The position numbers and the translations under genes are program-made. DNA of 64,000 nt from ZC4RG29 sp035304385 (GTDB lineage Bacteria; Bacteroidota; Bacteroidia; Cytophagales; Cyclobacteriaceae), in the NCBI GenBank assembly GCA_035304385.1, contig DATGQD010000065.1, positions 62,001 through 126,000 of the forward strand, read 5' to 3'. Below the pieces are notes generated by a model, which was not told the DNA's origin, did not search any database, and saw only the letters and a list, made by a program, of their open reading frames with translations. This document shows, in pieces, positions 16,422 through 25,012 of this stretch; within the stretch, counting starts at the first letter, position 1; each line of letters starts with the position of its first letter.

Positions 16422-17555
16422 TTACCTCTGCACAAAGAGATTGTGCGCGAGTTTCTCTACCACAAAGTCGATCTCCTCGGGCGTATTGTATTTGCTGAAT
16501 GAAAAGCGGATGGCGCCGCGTTCCCTGGGAACGCCAAGGGCATGCAGCACATGCGACCCCGTCGCAGCGCCGCTCTGGCAAGCGCTTCCCCCCGATACAG
16601 AGATCCCCATCAGGTCCAGGTTAAACAGCAACATTTCATTTTCTGCGGACTCAGGAAAACTCACGTTGAGGACGGTGTAAAGACTGTTGTCCAGATCGCC
16701 TGAGTTGCCATTAAAGCTAACGCCGGGAATGGCCTCGCGAAGGGCATGGATCATGCGCGCCTTGAGCCCGCGGATGTGGGCCGCATGTTGCTCCATGTTT
16801 TCATAAGCAATTTCAAGAGCCTTCGATAGCCCGATGATGCCGGCTACATTTTCAGTACCGCCCCGCATGTTTCGTTCTTGGCTGCCCCCGAACAGGTAGG
16901 GCTCAATCTTCTTGTCTCGCTTCACGTACATGAACCCGGCCCCTTTTGGGCCATGGAATTTGTGGGCGGCCGCTGTAATACCGTGTACCGGGGTTTCTTT
17001 TAGATTATGGCGATAGTGGCCTACGGCCTGAACCGTGTCGGAGTGAAACCAGGCTCCGTATTCGGCACAGATGGCTCCGATCTGGTGGAGGTCAATGAGG
17101 TTTCCAATTTCGTTGTTGGCCTGCATGAGCGAGACGAGGGCGCCCTGGGTATCGCGGAGGAGCGTGTGAAGATGGTCAAGGTTGATGTTTCCCTTTTCGT
17201 CAATGTCTACATAACGAATGATATCAGGGTTGACCGCATGTTCGATTGTATGTAAGACAGCATGGTGCTCCAGTGGTGAGGTAATGATGACCGGTGGGTT
17301 GTGCCGGTGTATGACACCGGTCAGGATCGAGTTTATCGCTTCTGTTCCACCAGAGGTGAAAATGATCTCGCCTGGGGAGCAGTTGAGCAGCTCGGCTACT
17401 TGTTTTCGCGCAGTTTCTATGGCGGCGCGCGCCTTTCTGCCATGGGCGTGGGTGGAAGACGGGTTGCCGAAGTTTTGAAGCAGCCAGGGCTTCATTGCCT
17501 CAAACACTTCGGGGTCTAACGGTGTGGTTGCGGCGTTGTCGAGGTAGATGTTCAC
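16422..17555 (-). CDS. Cysteine desulfurase (IscS/NifS family)
   Basis: A 377-residue PLP enzyme that removes sulfur from cysteine for Fe-S clusters, thiamine or tRNA thiolation. PLP-binding Lys199 lies in AAAHKFHGPKG and the persulfide cysteine Cys326 in SGGSACQSGAATGS. The glycine-rich and EHHAV (active-site His) segments are normal. The short spacing around the catalytic cysteine is of the NifS/IscS class I kind. No iscU or other Fe-S scaffold genes are adjacent. Its start lies one codon away from the stop of the upstream phosphohexomutase, so they form an operon. Confidence 0.93.
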   Translation of the reverse strand: MNIYLDNAATTPLDPEVFEAMKPWLLQNFGNPSSTHAHGRKARAAIETARKQVAELLNCSPGEIIFTSGGTEAINSILTGVIHRHNPPVIITSPLEHHAVLHTIEHAVNPDIIRYVDIDEKGNINLDHLHTLLRDTQGALVSLMQANNEIGNLIDLHQIGAICAEYGAWFHSDTVQAVGHYRHNLKETPVHGITAAAHKFHGPKGAGFMYVKRDKKIEPYLFGGSQERNMRGGTENVAGIIGLSKALEIAYENMEQHAAHIRGLKARMIHALREAIPGVSFNGNSGDLDNSLYTVLNVSFPESAENEMLLFNLDLMGISVSGGSACQSGAATGSHVLHALGVPRERGAIRFSFSKYNTPEEIDFVVEKLAHNLFVQR

Positions 17556-18959
17556 TTACTGTGCAATATTCTCTGCGATTATTTCCTTGATGTCTGAAAT
17601 AATTTTACGAGCCAGCGTTTCTGCTTTGGCTTGAAGGTCCGCCTCTGCGTAGATGCGGATTATGGGTTCGGTGTTGGACTTGCGCAGGTGTACCCATTCA
17701 TGGTCGAATTCAATGCGCACGCCATCGATAGTGTTGACCGGCTGTTTCTGGTATTTGGCGCGTACGCCTTCGAGGACGTCGTCCATATTGATACCGGGTG
17801 TCAACTCGATCTTATTCTTGGAAATATAATAGTTCGGATACTTCGCCCGCAAACGCGACACAGGTATTTGCTCATTGGCGAGGTGCGAAAGAAAGAGTGC
17901 AATACCGACGAGGGCATCGCGACCGTAGTGCAGGTCAGGGTAAATAACGCCGCCGTTGCCTTCTCCGCCGATGACCGCGTTGCATTCTTTCATCGTCGCG
18001 ACCACATGTACTTCGCCAACGGCCGATGCATAGTACCGGCCACCGTGCTTTTCTGTGATATCGCGAAGGGCGCGGGTCGATGACAGGTTGGACACTGTGT
18101 TGCGTCGATCGCTTGTATCGTTTCTGAGTACATAGTCAGCGACGGCAACGAGTGTATATTCTTCGCCGAAAGGTGTTCCGTCTTCACAAATGAGCGCCAA
18201 CCGATCGACATCGGGATCGACGACAATACCGAGATCGTATTTTCCCTTTTGTATTTCCCGGCAGATATCGGTCAGGTGCTCGGGCAGCGGTTCGGGGTTG
18301 TGCGGGAAATGTCCGGTCGGCTCGCAATGGAGCTTGGTAACGGAGACGCCGAGTTCTTCCAAAAGCATGGGCACTGCAATGCCCCCTGATGAGTTGACGG
18401 CGTCTACGACAATTCGGAAGTTTCTGTTGCGCACAGCGTGGGCATCCACGAGTGGCAGATCGAGAATGGCCTCTATGTGTTTCCTGAAGTAATCGTCACG
18501 GTATTCGATCTTCCCCAATCGGGTGACCGGGGCAAAGTCGAACTGTTCCTGCGCAGCCAGCTGAAGAACGGCTTGTCCATCTTCCGCACTGATAAACTCG
18601 CCTGCCTCGTTGAGGAGTTTCAGTGCATTCCATTGCACCGGGTTATGGGAAGCGGTAAGGATAATGCCACCTTGGGCGTTCTCCCTCGGCACGGCGATTT
18701 CCACGGTAGGTGTGGTCGACAGGCCGAGGTCGATTACGTCTATGGCGAGTGCCTGAAGGGTAGCGCAGACCAGGCGGTTTAGCATTTCACCGGACGGGCG
18801 GGCATCGCGCCCGACAACGACGCGCACGCTCTCATGGCGTCCCTTTAGCCAGGTGCCGTATGCCGCAGTGAATTTGACAATGTCGGGAGGTGTAAGATTT
18901 TCCGAGACTGAACCGCCGATGGTTCCCCGAATGCCCGATACAGACTTGATTAACGCCAC
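17556..18959 (-). CDS. glmM: Phosphohexomutase (phosphoglucosamine mutase-like)
   Basis: A 467-residue alpha-D-phosphohexomutase. It keeps the phosphoserine loop TASHNP (Ser104), the metal loop DPDVDRL (about 248-254), the sugar-binding GEGNGG loop and the phosphate-binding RKSNTEPIIRIY segment near the C-terminus. By similarity to other Bacteroidota proteins the likely substrate is glucosamine-6-phosphate, feeding UDP-GlcNAc and peptidoglycan, but phosphomannomutase activity cannot be excluded. The start codon is GTG at 18957-18959; no in-frame ATG is close upstream, and a TAGTTTTG -7 element lies 28 bases before it. Confidence 0.85.
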   Translation of the reverse strand: MALIKSVSGIRGTIGGSVSENLTPPDIVKFTAAYGTWLKGRHESVRVVVGRDARPSGEMLNRLVCATLQALAIDVIDLGLSTTPTVEIAVPRENAQGGIILTASHNPVQWNALKLLNEAGEFISAEDGQAVLQLAAQEQFDFAPVTRLGKIEYRDDYFRKHIEAILDLPLVDAHAVRNRNFRIVVDAVNSSGGIAVPMLLEELGVSVTKLHCEPTGHFPHNPEPLPEHLTDICREIQKGKYDLGIVVDPDVDRLALICEDGTPFGEEYTLVAVADYVLRNDTSDRRNTVSNLSSTRALRDITEKHGGRYYASAVGEVHVVATMKECNAVIGGEGNGGVIYPDLHYGRDALVGIALFLSHLANEQIPVSRLRAKYPNYYISKNKIELTPGINMDDVLEGVRAKYQKQPVNTIDGVRIEFDHEWVHLRKSNTEPIIRIYAEADLQAKAETLARKIISDIKEIIAENIAQ

Positions 18960-18987
18960 TTTAGTTCCAGGTTTGAATTTTGCACGG

Positions 18988-18995
18988 CAAAACTA
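18988..18995 (-). promoter_or_regulatory. -7 promoter element for the phosphohexomutase operon
   Basis: TAGTTTTG on the minus strand matches TAnnTTTG in full, 28 bases before the GTG start. It supports the GTG start and a transcription unit of phosphohexomutase plus cysteine desulfurase. No -33 match at the expected distance. Confidence 0.45.
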
Positions 18996-19074
18996 AACTT
19001 TTTCAGCATTGCCCGGTGGCCGGTTTTCCGCCAGAAAGGCGGCAAAAAAAAACAGGCCTTGAAATATAGAGTTC

Positions 19075-19308
19075 CTAACGGGGCTTATTTTTCCCAATCT
19101 CCGGCAGGGGCTGTTCGTCTCTTCCACAGGATTCCCCCGCCGATAGTGTTTTACCGCAGTACCCGCAGGCAGCACCCTCCTTGTTAAGCCAGGGGCTCTG
19201 AGAGGCACATGTGCCCCTGAACTCGCCATTACGGACGAATAGGATTCTGACGGACATCAGAATGAAGAAGAGCGCTACTAATCCGATACTTAACAGGACA
19301 ACTGCCAT
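19075..19308 (-). CDS. Small cysteine-containing membrane protein
   Basis: A 77-residue protein with one N-terminal transmembrane helix (about 1-25), then a short tail. The tail has the motif FVRNGEFRGTCASQSPWLNK and a CGYCG pair with a further cysteine in GESCG, so four cysteines (about residues 34, 48, 51, 60) could bind a metal or form disulfides. Similar short proteins, annotated only as membrane or secreted proteins, occur in other Cytophagales. Function unknown. A competing minus-strand frame at 18993-19229 looks non-coding. It diverges from mazG across 69 bases. Confidence 0.65.
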   Translation of the reverse strand: MAVVLLSIGLVALFFILMSVRILFVRNGEFRGTCASQSPWLNKEGAACGYCGKTLSAGESCGRDEQPLPEIGKNKPR

Positions 19309-19315
19309 GAATGCG

Positions 19316-19323
19316 TATTTTTG
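19316..19323 (+). promoter_or_regulatory. Possible -7 promoter element for mazG
   Basis: TATTTTTG matches TAnnTTTG and lies 54 bases before the mazG ATG in the divergent intergenic gap. The leader would be longer than usual for this window, so the assignment is tentative. Confidence 0.35.
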
Positions 19324-19377
19324 GCGTAAAGTTAATTAAACTGTACTTAAACAACATTTTCAGGCCCTGATTAGTTT

Positions 19378-20193
19378 ATGACGCTGAAAAGACCGCTATC
19401 TGCCCCCGACCCGGAACGTGCCCGCAAACTTGAGGCGTTCGACAGGCTATTAACGATCATGGACGAACTCCGGGAAAATTGTCCGTGGGATAAAAAGCAA
19501 ACCATCGACAGCCTGAGGCACCTTACGGTAGAGGAAACTTACGAACTTTCCGATGCTATCCTGGAAGGCGATTCCGACCAGATCAAGAAGGAGCTGGGCG
19601 ACTTACTGCTGCATATCGTGTTTTATGCCCGGATCGCGAGCGAGGCCAACGCCTTCGACATGGGCGATGTGATGAACGCGTTGTGTGAAAAGCTTATCGA
19701 ACGCCACCCTCATATTTACGGCGATGTCGTCGCCAATGACGAAGAAACGGTGAAGGCGAACTGGGAAAAGATCAAACTCCAGAAAGGGGGTAAGTCTGTA
19801 TTAGGGGGTGTCCCCACCTCACTGCCAGCCCTGGTAAAAGCGATGCGAATACAGGATAAGGCCCGCGGGGTGGGATTTGACTGGGAAAAGAAGGAACAGG
19901 TGTGGGAAAAGGTCCAGGAGGAAATGGAGGAGTTCAGACGCGAAGCGCAACGTGCCGGGGAAGGAGCCGACCGCACCTCGATCATGACCGAGTTTGGGGA
20001 TCTGCTCTTTTCGCTCGTCAATTATGCCCGCTTTATCGGCCTCGATCCGGAAGAGGCGCTCGAACGGACGAACAAGAAATTTATCAAACGATTTCAGTAC
20101 CTGGAGGAAGCCTCGGCCCGCGACGGCAAGAAGCTTGGAGAGATGTCCCTGGCGGAAATGGACGTGTATTGGGAGCGCGCCAAACACCTGTAA
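19378..20193 (+). CDS. mazG: Nucleoside triphosphate pyrophosphohydrolase
   Basis: A 271-residue all-alpha NTP pyrophosphatase that hydrolyses canonical or damaged NTPs to NMPs and pyrophosphate. It has the tandem MazG layout: an N-terminal domain with CPWDKKQTIDSL, EETYELSDAI and KELGDLLLHIVFYARI (about 35-100) and a C-terminal domain with EEMEEFRREA and EFGDLLFSLVNYARF (about 180-225). The ExxE and ExxD metal ligands are present in both halves. It stands alone, with about 490 non-coding bases downstream. Confidence 0.93.
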   Translation: MTLKRPLSAPDPERARKLEAFDRLLTIMDELRENCPWDKKQTIDSLRHLTVEETYELSDAILEGDSDQIKKELGDLLLHIVFYARIASEANAFDMGDVMNALCEKLIERHPHIYGDVVANDEETVKANWEKIKLQKGGKSVLGGVPTSLPALVKAMRIQDKARGVGFDWEKKEQVWEKVQEEMEEFRREAQRAGEGADRTSIMTEFGDLLFSLVNYARFIGLDPEEALERTNKKFIKRFQYLEEASARDGKKLGEMSLAEMDVYWERAKHL

Positions 20194-20684
20194 ATGAGGC
20201 TCGAAGGACCCCGTCGTAAGGCGGCCCGAGCATTTGGTACCCGGACTGACATTGTAAAATGCCCTTGCGCGCTACGTAATATTTTGCCCGCAATTGTACT
20301 TAAATGTGACTTTGATATCCCTGATTTCAGGGACCCCGCGCATGGGAGTCTCCAAATAATGCCAGCGGTCGCGCGCGTCGTGTAATACAGCGCTTTTCCC
20401 AACCCGGAACCTGCCGATGACACCTTCCCCTTTTGGGGCATATTCCCTTAAGCTGTCGCTTCTTAAGCGCGTTTAGGTGCAAATGAATTTAAGCCCGAAG
20501 GCTTGCCCGCTGACCTCCGATGTGGGCCGTGGTGTGCACCCCACCAACAGTGTGTCTACGCGGAAGCAGGGGCTTCGGCGAATGCAATTTTTTGAAGATA
20601 AACGCCATGTATGTTTACGGGGCGTCTTGTCAGGATGTTGGACTTTTTGATTTAGTAATTTTGAATTTCGGATTGGGAAAGTAC
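20194..20684. other. 490-base gap without a recognised gene, rich in short hairpins
   Basis: No convincing coding sequence was found on either strand. Several short inverted repeats are visible: CCCTGA-tt-TCAGGG near 20317-20332, two CTTAAGC copies 15 bases apart (20447-20453 and 20462-20468), a perfect AAGCC-CGAA-GGCTT hairpin (20491-20504) and GAAGC-AGGG-GCTTC (20563-20576). No match to tmRNA, RNase P, 6S or SRP RNA was recognised. The 3' end carries the promoter of the following histidine kinase. Confidence 0.5.
20656..20663 (+). promoter_or_regulatory. -7 promoter element for the PAS histidine kinase
   Basis: TAATTTTG matches TAnnTTTG and ends 21 bases before the ATG at 20685. A TTG occurs 15 bases upstream. 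It supports the downstream start codon over the in-frame start at 20520. Confidence 0.45.
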
Positions 20685-22394
20685 ATGAACGTCCTGAAAA
20701 AAGTTATACGTGACATCATTATAGGCCCCGACCAATTCATTTCCTCGACAACGGAGTATCGGAACGCCATGCTGCGCGGGCTCATTGCCATGATCGGCCT
20801 GATCATCGGTGTACTCTATATTTTTGTAGATGCGATCAATGACGTTCACGCCGGCTATCCGGTATATGTATCGCTGGCCGTGCTTTCGCTGCTTACCCTC
20901 TGGCTGAACCGGATCGGCAAATACATGTGGGCCAGCGCCCTGCTGGTGCTCGTCAGCAACGGCGTACTTTTCATCTTCGCCGCCAGCGAAGGCCCCTCAA
21001 TGGGTGTCTTCTTCTTCTTCATCACAATAGGTCTGGCCACGCTCGTGCTCTTCGGCTATAGTAACCGAAACGTGGGCATCGTACTGGCGCTGATCTCATA
21101 TGGTATCGCAATGGTCGCGTACTTCGGCAGGCCACAGATCCTTCCGGTTGTAGCGGTGACGGAAGAGTACACGAGCATCAGCTTCGTCACCAACTTCACT
21201 ACCGCGTATTTTGTAGCCGCCCTCGTGCTTTACTTTTCAATACAGCTTCATCACGATACCGAGACGGACCTGCGTAACAGTGAACAGTCCCTTCGCCTGA
21301 CTTCTCAGGAACTCAAGCGCAGTCGTGAGCGGTTTCAGATGGCCGTCGAGGGAACACGCGCAGGGTTGTATGAATGGAACCGGGTGTCGGGGACCCTCTA
21401 CCTCGGAAATTATTTCAAGAGGGTGCTGGGCTACGATGAGAGTGATCTCAGCGATCTCACCTTTCCTGACTTCAGGGCGATGATTCATCCGGACGACCTG
21501 CCCCAGTTCGACGCCTCGCTCGAACATTACCTGAAGAGCAAAGAACCGTACCAAACCGAGCTGCGGCTCCGCACCAAGGGCGGAAGTTACAAATGGGTTG
21601 CCGATAGCGGAGTTGCCCGACTCGATGAAAACGGAGAATTGATCAGCCTGGTGGGTTCCATCATCGACATTGAGGAACGAAAGATGGCCGAACAGCAGAT
21701 CAGACTTCAGAACGACCTGCTGGCGAAAGCCAACGATGAACTTGATCGATTCGTATACAGTGCGTCGCACGATCTCCGGGCGCCGCTCAGTTCACTGCTG
21801 GGCCTCATCAGTATAGCCGAAAAAACAGACAACCGGGAGGAGGTTATGCTCTGTATGGAAATGATGAAGAAGCGTGTGGTAACGATGGAGGGCTTCATCA
21901 AGGAAATCACCGACTACTCGCGGAACTCCAGACTGCGCGTAGAACGTCAGCCGGTACACATTCGCAGCCTCGTTCAGGAAGTTGTGGAAAGCCTGAAGTA
22001 TACGAACGGGGCGGAACGAATTCGCATCGACCTTGAAATGGATCCTGACCTCACCTTTATCACCGACCCGGGCAGGCTGAAGGTGGTACTCAATAACCTG
22101 ATCGCAAATGCGATCAAATACCACGATCTCACCAAGGAGGACCCGTATATTCGCCTGAAAGCCTTCGCTAACGGAAAAAGCAACGAAATCAGCGTGAGCG
22201 ACAACGGCCAGGGCATCCCCCGCGAGCACATGAACCACATCTTCAACATGTTCTATCGTGCTTCTGAGAATTCCGAAGGTTCAGGCCTTGGACTGTATAT
22301 CGTTAAAGAAACGCTTACCAAGCTTTCGGGCACCATCCACGTTGAATCCGAGTACCAGAAGGGTTCGGTCTTTCGCGTAGAACTACCCACCTGA
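20685..22394 (+). CDS. Membrane PAS-domain sensor histidine kinase
   Basis: A 569-residue kinase. The N-terminal part has six likely membrane helices (about 33-190), then a short coiled coil (195-215), a PAS/PAC domain of the PAS_3 type (about 215-335, with YEWNRVSGTLYLG and the IIDIEERK exit), HisKA with phospho-acceptor His362 in YSASHDLRAPLSSLLG, and HATPase with NLIANAIKYHD (471-481), DNGQGIP (506-512) and GSGLGLYIVKE. The membrane part could sense a lipophilic or membrane signal, while the PAS domain faces the cytoplasm. There is no receiver domain or adjacent response regulator, so the partner is unknown. The start at 20685 fits the promoter and the membrane topology better than 20520. 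Confidence 0.88.
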   Translation: MNVLKKVIRDIIIGPDQFISSTTEYRNAMLRGLIAMIGLIIGVLYIFVDAINDVHAGYPVYVSLAVLSLLTLWLNRIGKYMWASALLVLVSNGVLFIFAASEGPSMGVFFFFITIGLATLVLFGYSNRNVGIVLALISYGIAMVAYFGRPQILPVVAVTEEYTSISFVTNFTTAYFVAALVLYFSIQLHHDTETDLRNSEQSLRLTSQELKRSRERFQMAVEGTRAGLYEWNRVSGTLYLGNYFKRVLGYDESDLSDLTFPDFRAMIHPDDLPQFDASLEHYLKSKEPYQTELRLRTKGGSYKWVADSGVARLDENGELISLVGSIIDIEERKMAEQQIRLQNDLLAKANDELDRFVYSASHDLRAPLSSLLGLISIAEKTDNREEVMLCMEMMKKRVVTMEGFIKEITDYSRNSRLRVERQPVHIRSLVQEVVESLKYTNGAERIRIDLEMDPDLTFITDPGRLKVVLNNLIANAIKYHDLTKEDPYIRLKAFANGKSNEISVSDNGQGIPREHMNHIFNMFYRASENSEGSGLGLYIVKETLTKLSGTIHVESEYQKGSVFRVELPT

Positions 22395-22435
22395 CGCGAT
22401 CGCCAAAAAAAGGCCGACAAAATTGCTGAATACCA

Positions 22436-22443
22436 TATATTTG
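22436..22443 (+). promoter_or_regulatory. -7 promoter element for glyS
   Basis: TATATTTG matches TAnnTTTG and ends 6 bases before the glyS ATG at 22450. The transcript would have almost no leader, which is possible in this phylum, where ribosome-binding sequences are often absent. Confidence 0.4.
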
Positions 22444-22449
22444 CGGCCT

Positions 22450-23994
22450 ATGGCTACGCAAGACGACAACCTGTTCCGCAATATTATTTCCCATTCCAAG
22501 GAATACGGATTCATATTTCCTTCCAGTGAGATCTACGATGGCTTGAGCGCCGTGTACGATTATGGCCAGAACGGCGCCGAACTGAAGAACAATATCAAGG
22601 AGTACTGGTGGAAATTCATGACGATGCTTCACGATAACATCGTGGGTATCGATGCGGCGATCTTTATGCACCCCACCACGTGGAAGGCATCCGGACACGT
22701 CGACGCCTTTAACGATCCTATGATCGACAACAAGGATTCAAAGAAGCGGTATCGCGCCGACGTCCTGATTGAGGAGGCCGTTGCGAAACTGGAGGAGAAA
22801 ATCGGGAAAGAGATCGAAAAGGGGGCGAAGAGATTTGGTGACGCCTTCGACCGGAAACAGTTCGAGGACACGAACCCGCGCGTACTCGAGTACCGGCGCC
22901 GGATCGACGATGCCAACGGCAGGCTTAAAGCAGCGATGGGCAGCTCGGATATGGCCGCGCTGAAGCAACTCATTATAGACCTGGAGATCACAGACCCGGT
23001 TTCCGGAACGCGAAACTGGACGGACGTGCGCCAGTTCAATCTGATGTTCTCTACGGAAATCGGATCACTGGCAGAAGATGCCAGCAAGATTTACCTGCGT
23101 CCGGAAACAGCCCAGGGCATCTTTGTCAACTTCCTTAATGTCCAGAAGACCGGCCGCATGAAAGTGCCGTTCGGCATCGCACAGATCGGAAAGGCGTTTC
23201 GTAATGAAATCGTTGCCCGCCAGTTCATATTCCGCATGCGCGAATTTGAACAAATGGAAATGCAATTCTTCGTCCCTCCCGGTGAGGAAATGAAATGGTA
23301 TGAATACTGGAAGGAACGCAGGATGAAATGGCACCAGGTGTTGGGCCTGGGTGAAGGCAACTATCGCTTCTTCGATCACCTTAACCTGGCACACTATGCC
23401 AACGCGGCATGCGACATCCAGTTTAACTTCCCGATCGGTTTCAAGGAACTGGAGGGGATCCATTCGCGTACCGACTTCGACTTGAGAAACCACGAGAAAT
23501 ATTCAGGCAAGAAACTTCAGTACTTCGACACGGAGCGCAACACAAGCTACATCCCCTACGTGGTGGAGACGTCAATCGGGCTCGACCGTATGTTTCTGTC
23601 GGTTCTCTCCGGCAGCTACATTGAAGAAAAACTCGAAGACGGAAGCGAGCGCGTTGTGTTGAAGTTTCCGCCCGCGCTTGCACCCAATAAGGTTGCTGTT
23701 CTGCCGCTGCTTCGCAAGGACGGTCTACCGGAGAAGGCCATGAAGATCATGGACGACCTGAAGTACGATCTGCGATGCTTCTATGAAGAGAAGGATGCCA
23801 TCGGCAAGCGGTATCGCCGGCAGGACGCCATTGGAACTCCTTATTGTGTGACCGTGGACCATCAAACACTCGAAGACGATACGGTTACTATTCGCGATCG
23901 TGACAGTATGAACCAGGAGCGGGTCAGCATTCCGGAGGTAAAGGCAAAACTTTCCGCGGCGTGTTCGATAAACGCCGTACTCAGGAAGATATGA
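22450..23994 (+). CDS. glyS: Glycyl-tRNA synthetase, single-chain (alpha2) type
   Basis: A 514-residue class II synthetase of the homodimeric, eukaryote-like type rather than the alpha2beta2 bacterial type. Class II motif 2 appears as QIGKAFRNEI and motif 3 as SIGLDRMFL. RPETAQGIFVNF is a family-specific segment. The C-terminal anticodon-binding domain (about 400-514) contains the GKRYRRQDAIGTPYCVTVD stretch. ATG at 22450 is chosen, because the in-frame start at 22423 adds nine unlikely residues and lies upstream of the promoter element. The MtfA-like gene follows after 49 bases. Confidence 0.95.
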   Translation: MATQDDNLFRNIISHSKEYGFIFPSSEIYDGLSAVYDYGQNGAELKNNIKEYWWKFMTMLHDNIVGIDAAIFMHPTTWKASGHVDAFNDPMIDNKDSKKRYRADVLIEEAVAKLEEKIGKEIEKGAKRFGDAFDRKQFEDTNPRVLEYRRRIDDANGRLKAAMGSSDMAALKQLIIDLEITDPVSGTRNWTDVRQFNLMFSTEIGSLAEDASKIYLRPETAQGIFVNFLNVQKTGRMKVPFGIAQIGKAFRNEIVARQFIFRMREFEQMEMQFFVPPGEEMKWYEYWKERRMKWHQVLGLGEGNYRFFDHLNLAHYANAACDIQFNFPIGFKELEGIHSRTDFDLRNHEKYSGKKLQYFDTERNTSYIPYVVETSIGLDRMFLSVLSGSYIEEKLEDGSERVVLKFPPALAPNKVAVLPLLRKDGLPEKAMKIMDDLKYDLRCFYEEKDAIGKRYRRQDAIGTPYCVTVDHQTLEDDTVTIRDRDSMNQERVSIPEVKAKLSAACSINAVLRKI

Positions 23995-24043
23995 TTTCCG
24001 ATGGAGCGCTCGCGGAATACCGTGAAATCCCCCGCCTATTCCG

Positions 24044-24874
24044 GTGAACACCACCCTTACCGTCGCACTCGCCCTTATTGTTCTGCTGTACTTCCGGCTC
24101 AGATCCTCTGTGAACAAGGGGTACGGCCGGATGATGCATGCCACCGGCTCGCTGCGCGGCAACCTGATGCCTGTCCCAGCGTATTTCCGTGACTTGTTAC
24201 AAAAATACTTTCGTTACTACCAGGGGTTGTCGGCAGAGAACAAGGCTGTTTTTGAACGGCGAGTTTGCCGGTTCATATACGCCAAGCGTTTTATCCCCCG
24301 TGGGATGAAGGTAGTACCGGTGGAGGTAAAGGTTTTCGTCGCCGCAACGGCGGTGCAGATCACCTTCGGGCTGCCCAACGTTCAGCTTACACATTTTAAC
24401 AAAATCCTCATCTATCCCGACAACTATTACTCCACCATTACGCAGCGCTATCACAAGGGTGAAGTGAATCCGGCATTCGGCATCATCGTCCTTTCCATGA
24501 AGAATTTCATGAAGGGATTCTTGTACGGTGAAGACGGCGTGAATCTTGGACTGCATGAGATGGCGCATGCGTTGCGGATCGAGAACATTGTACGACAGGA
24601 GTATGCCTTTTTCGATCAGGGCGTGCTGGAGCGCTTTGATCGGATCAGCGAGCAGCTGTGTGCCGAAGGGGCTGTCGGCAATAACTCAATCTTTCGCCCC
24701 TATGCCTGCACGAATAGTCATGAATTCTTTTCCGTGGCGGTCGAGAACTTTTTTGAAAGGCCCGTACAATTCAAAATGGAACACGGCGACCTGTACGACA
24801 TCATGGTTCGATTGCTCAACCAGGATCCCATCCTGTTGCAGGTTAACCCCGTGACACCGCCCGCGGCGGCCTGA
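24044..24874 (+). CDS. MtfA-like zinc-dependent peptidase with N-terminal membrane anchor
   Basis: A 276-residue protein with one N-terminal hydrophobic helix (about 4-18) and a MtfA/DUF980-type zinc peptidase domain. The HExxH motif is HEMAHALRIE at 171-180 and the downstream acidic ligand region contains NSHEFFSVAVENFFERP. In E. coli MtfA binds the regulator Mlc and is a cytoplasmic aminopeptidase; here the anchor would place it at the membrane, so the role may differ. The start codon is GTG at 24044; no in-frame ATG fits upstream. Confidence 0.8.
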   Translation: MNTTLTVALALIVLLYFRLRSSVNKGYGRMMHATGSLRGNLMPVPAYFRDLLQKYFRYYQGLSAENKAVFERRVCRFIYAKRFIPRGMKVVPVEVKVFVAATAVQITFGLPNVQLTHFNKILIYPDNYYSTITQRYHKGEVNPAFGIIVLSMKNFMKGFLYGEDGVNLGLHEMAHALRIENIVRQEYAFFDQGVLERFDRISEQLCAEGAVGNNSIFRPYACTNSHEFFSVAVENFFERPVQFKMEHGDLYDIMVRLLNQDPILLQVNPVTPPAAA

Positions 24875-24983
24875 TGATGTAGGGGTTGGTGCATATTGTC
24901 CTGATTGCTCCCCATCATCGCGCGCCGATGAAAGCGTGCCGGCCAGGCATGATAATTCCTGTAGCGGTAACCCCAAAAATCAT

Positions 24984-24991
24984 TAGTTTTG
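24984..24991 (+). promoter_or_regulatory. -7 promoter element for the MMPL exporter
   Basis: TAGTTTTG matches TAnnTTTG and ends 21 bases before the ATG at 25013. It favours that start over the in-frame codon at 24989, which would overlap the element. Confidence 0.45.
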
Positions 24992-25012
24992 TCGCCTGCA
25001 AAAATACGGCCG

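Noticed and set aside
19028..19052. CCGCC-AGAAA-GGCGG hairpin next to a run of nine A
   Set aside because: For an intrinsic terminator of the minus-strand gene the T-run should follow the stem, but on that strand it precedes it; no plus-strand gene ends here.
18993..19229. Minus-strand frame overlapping the small Cys-rich membrane protein
   Set aside because: The neighbouring frame at 19075-19308 has a natural membrane helix and family-like motifs; this one does not.
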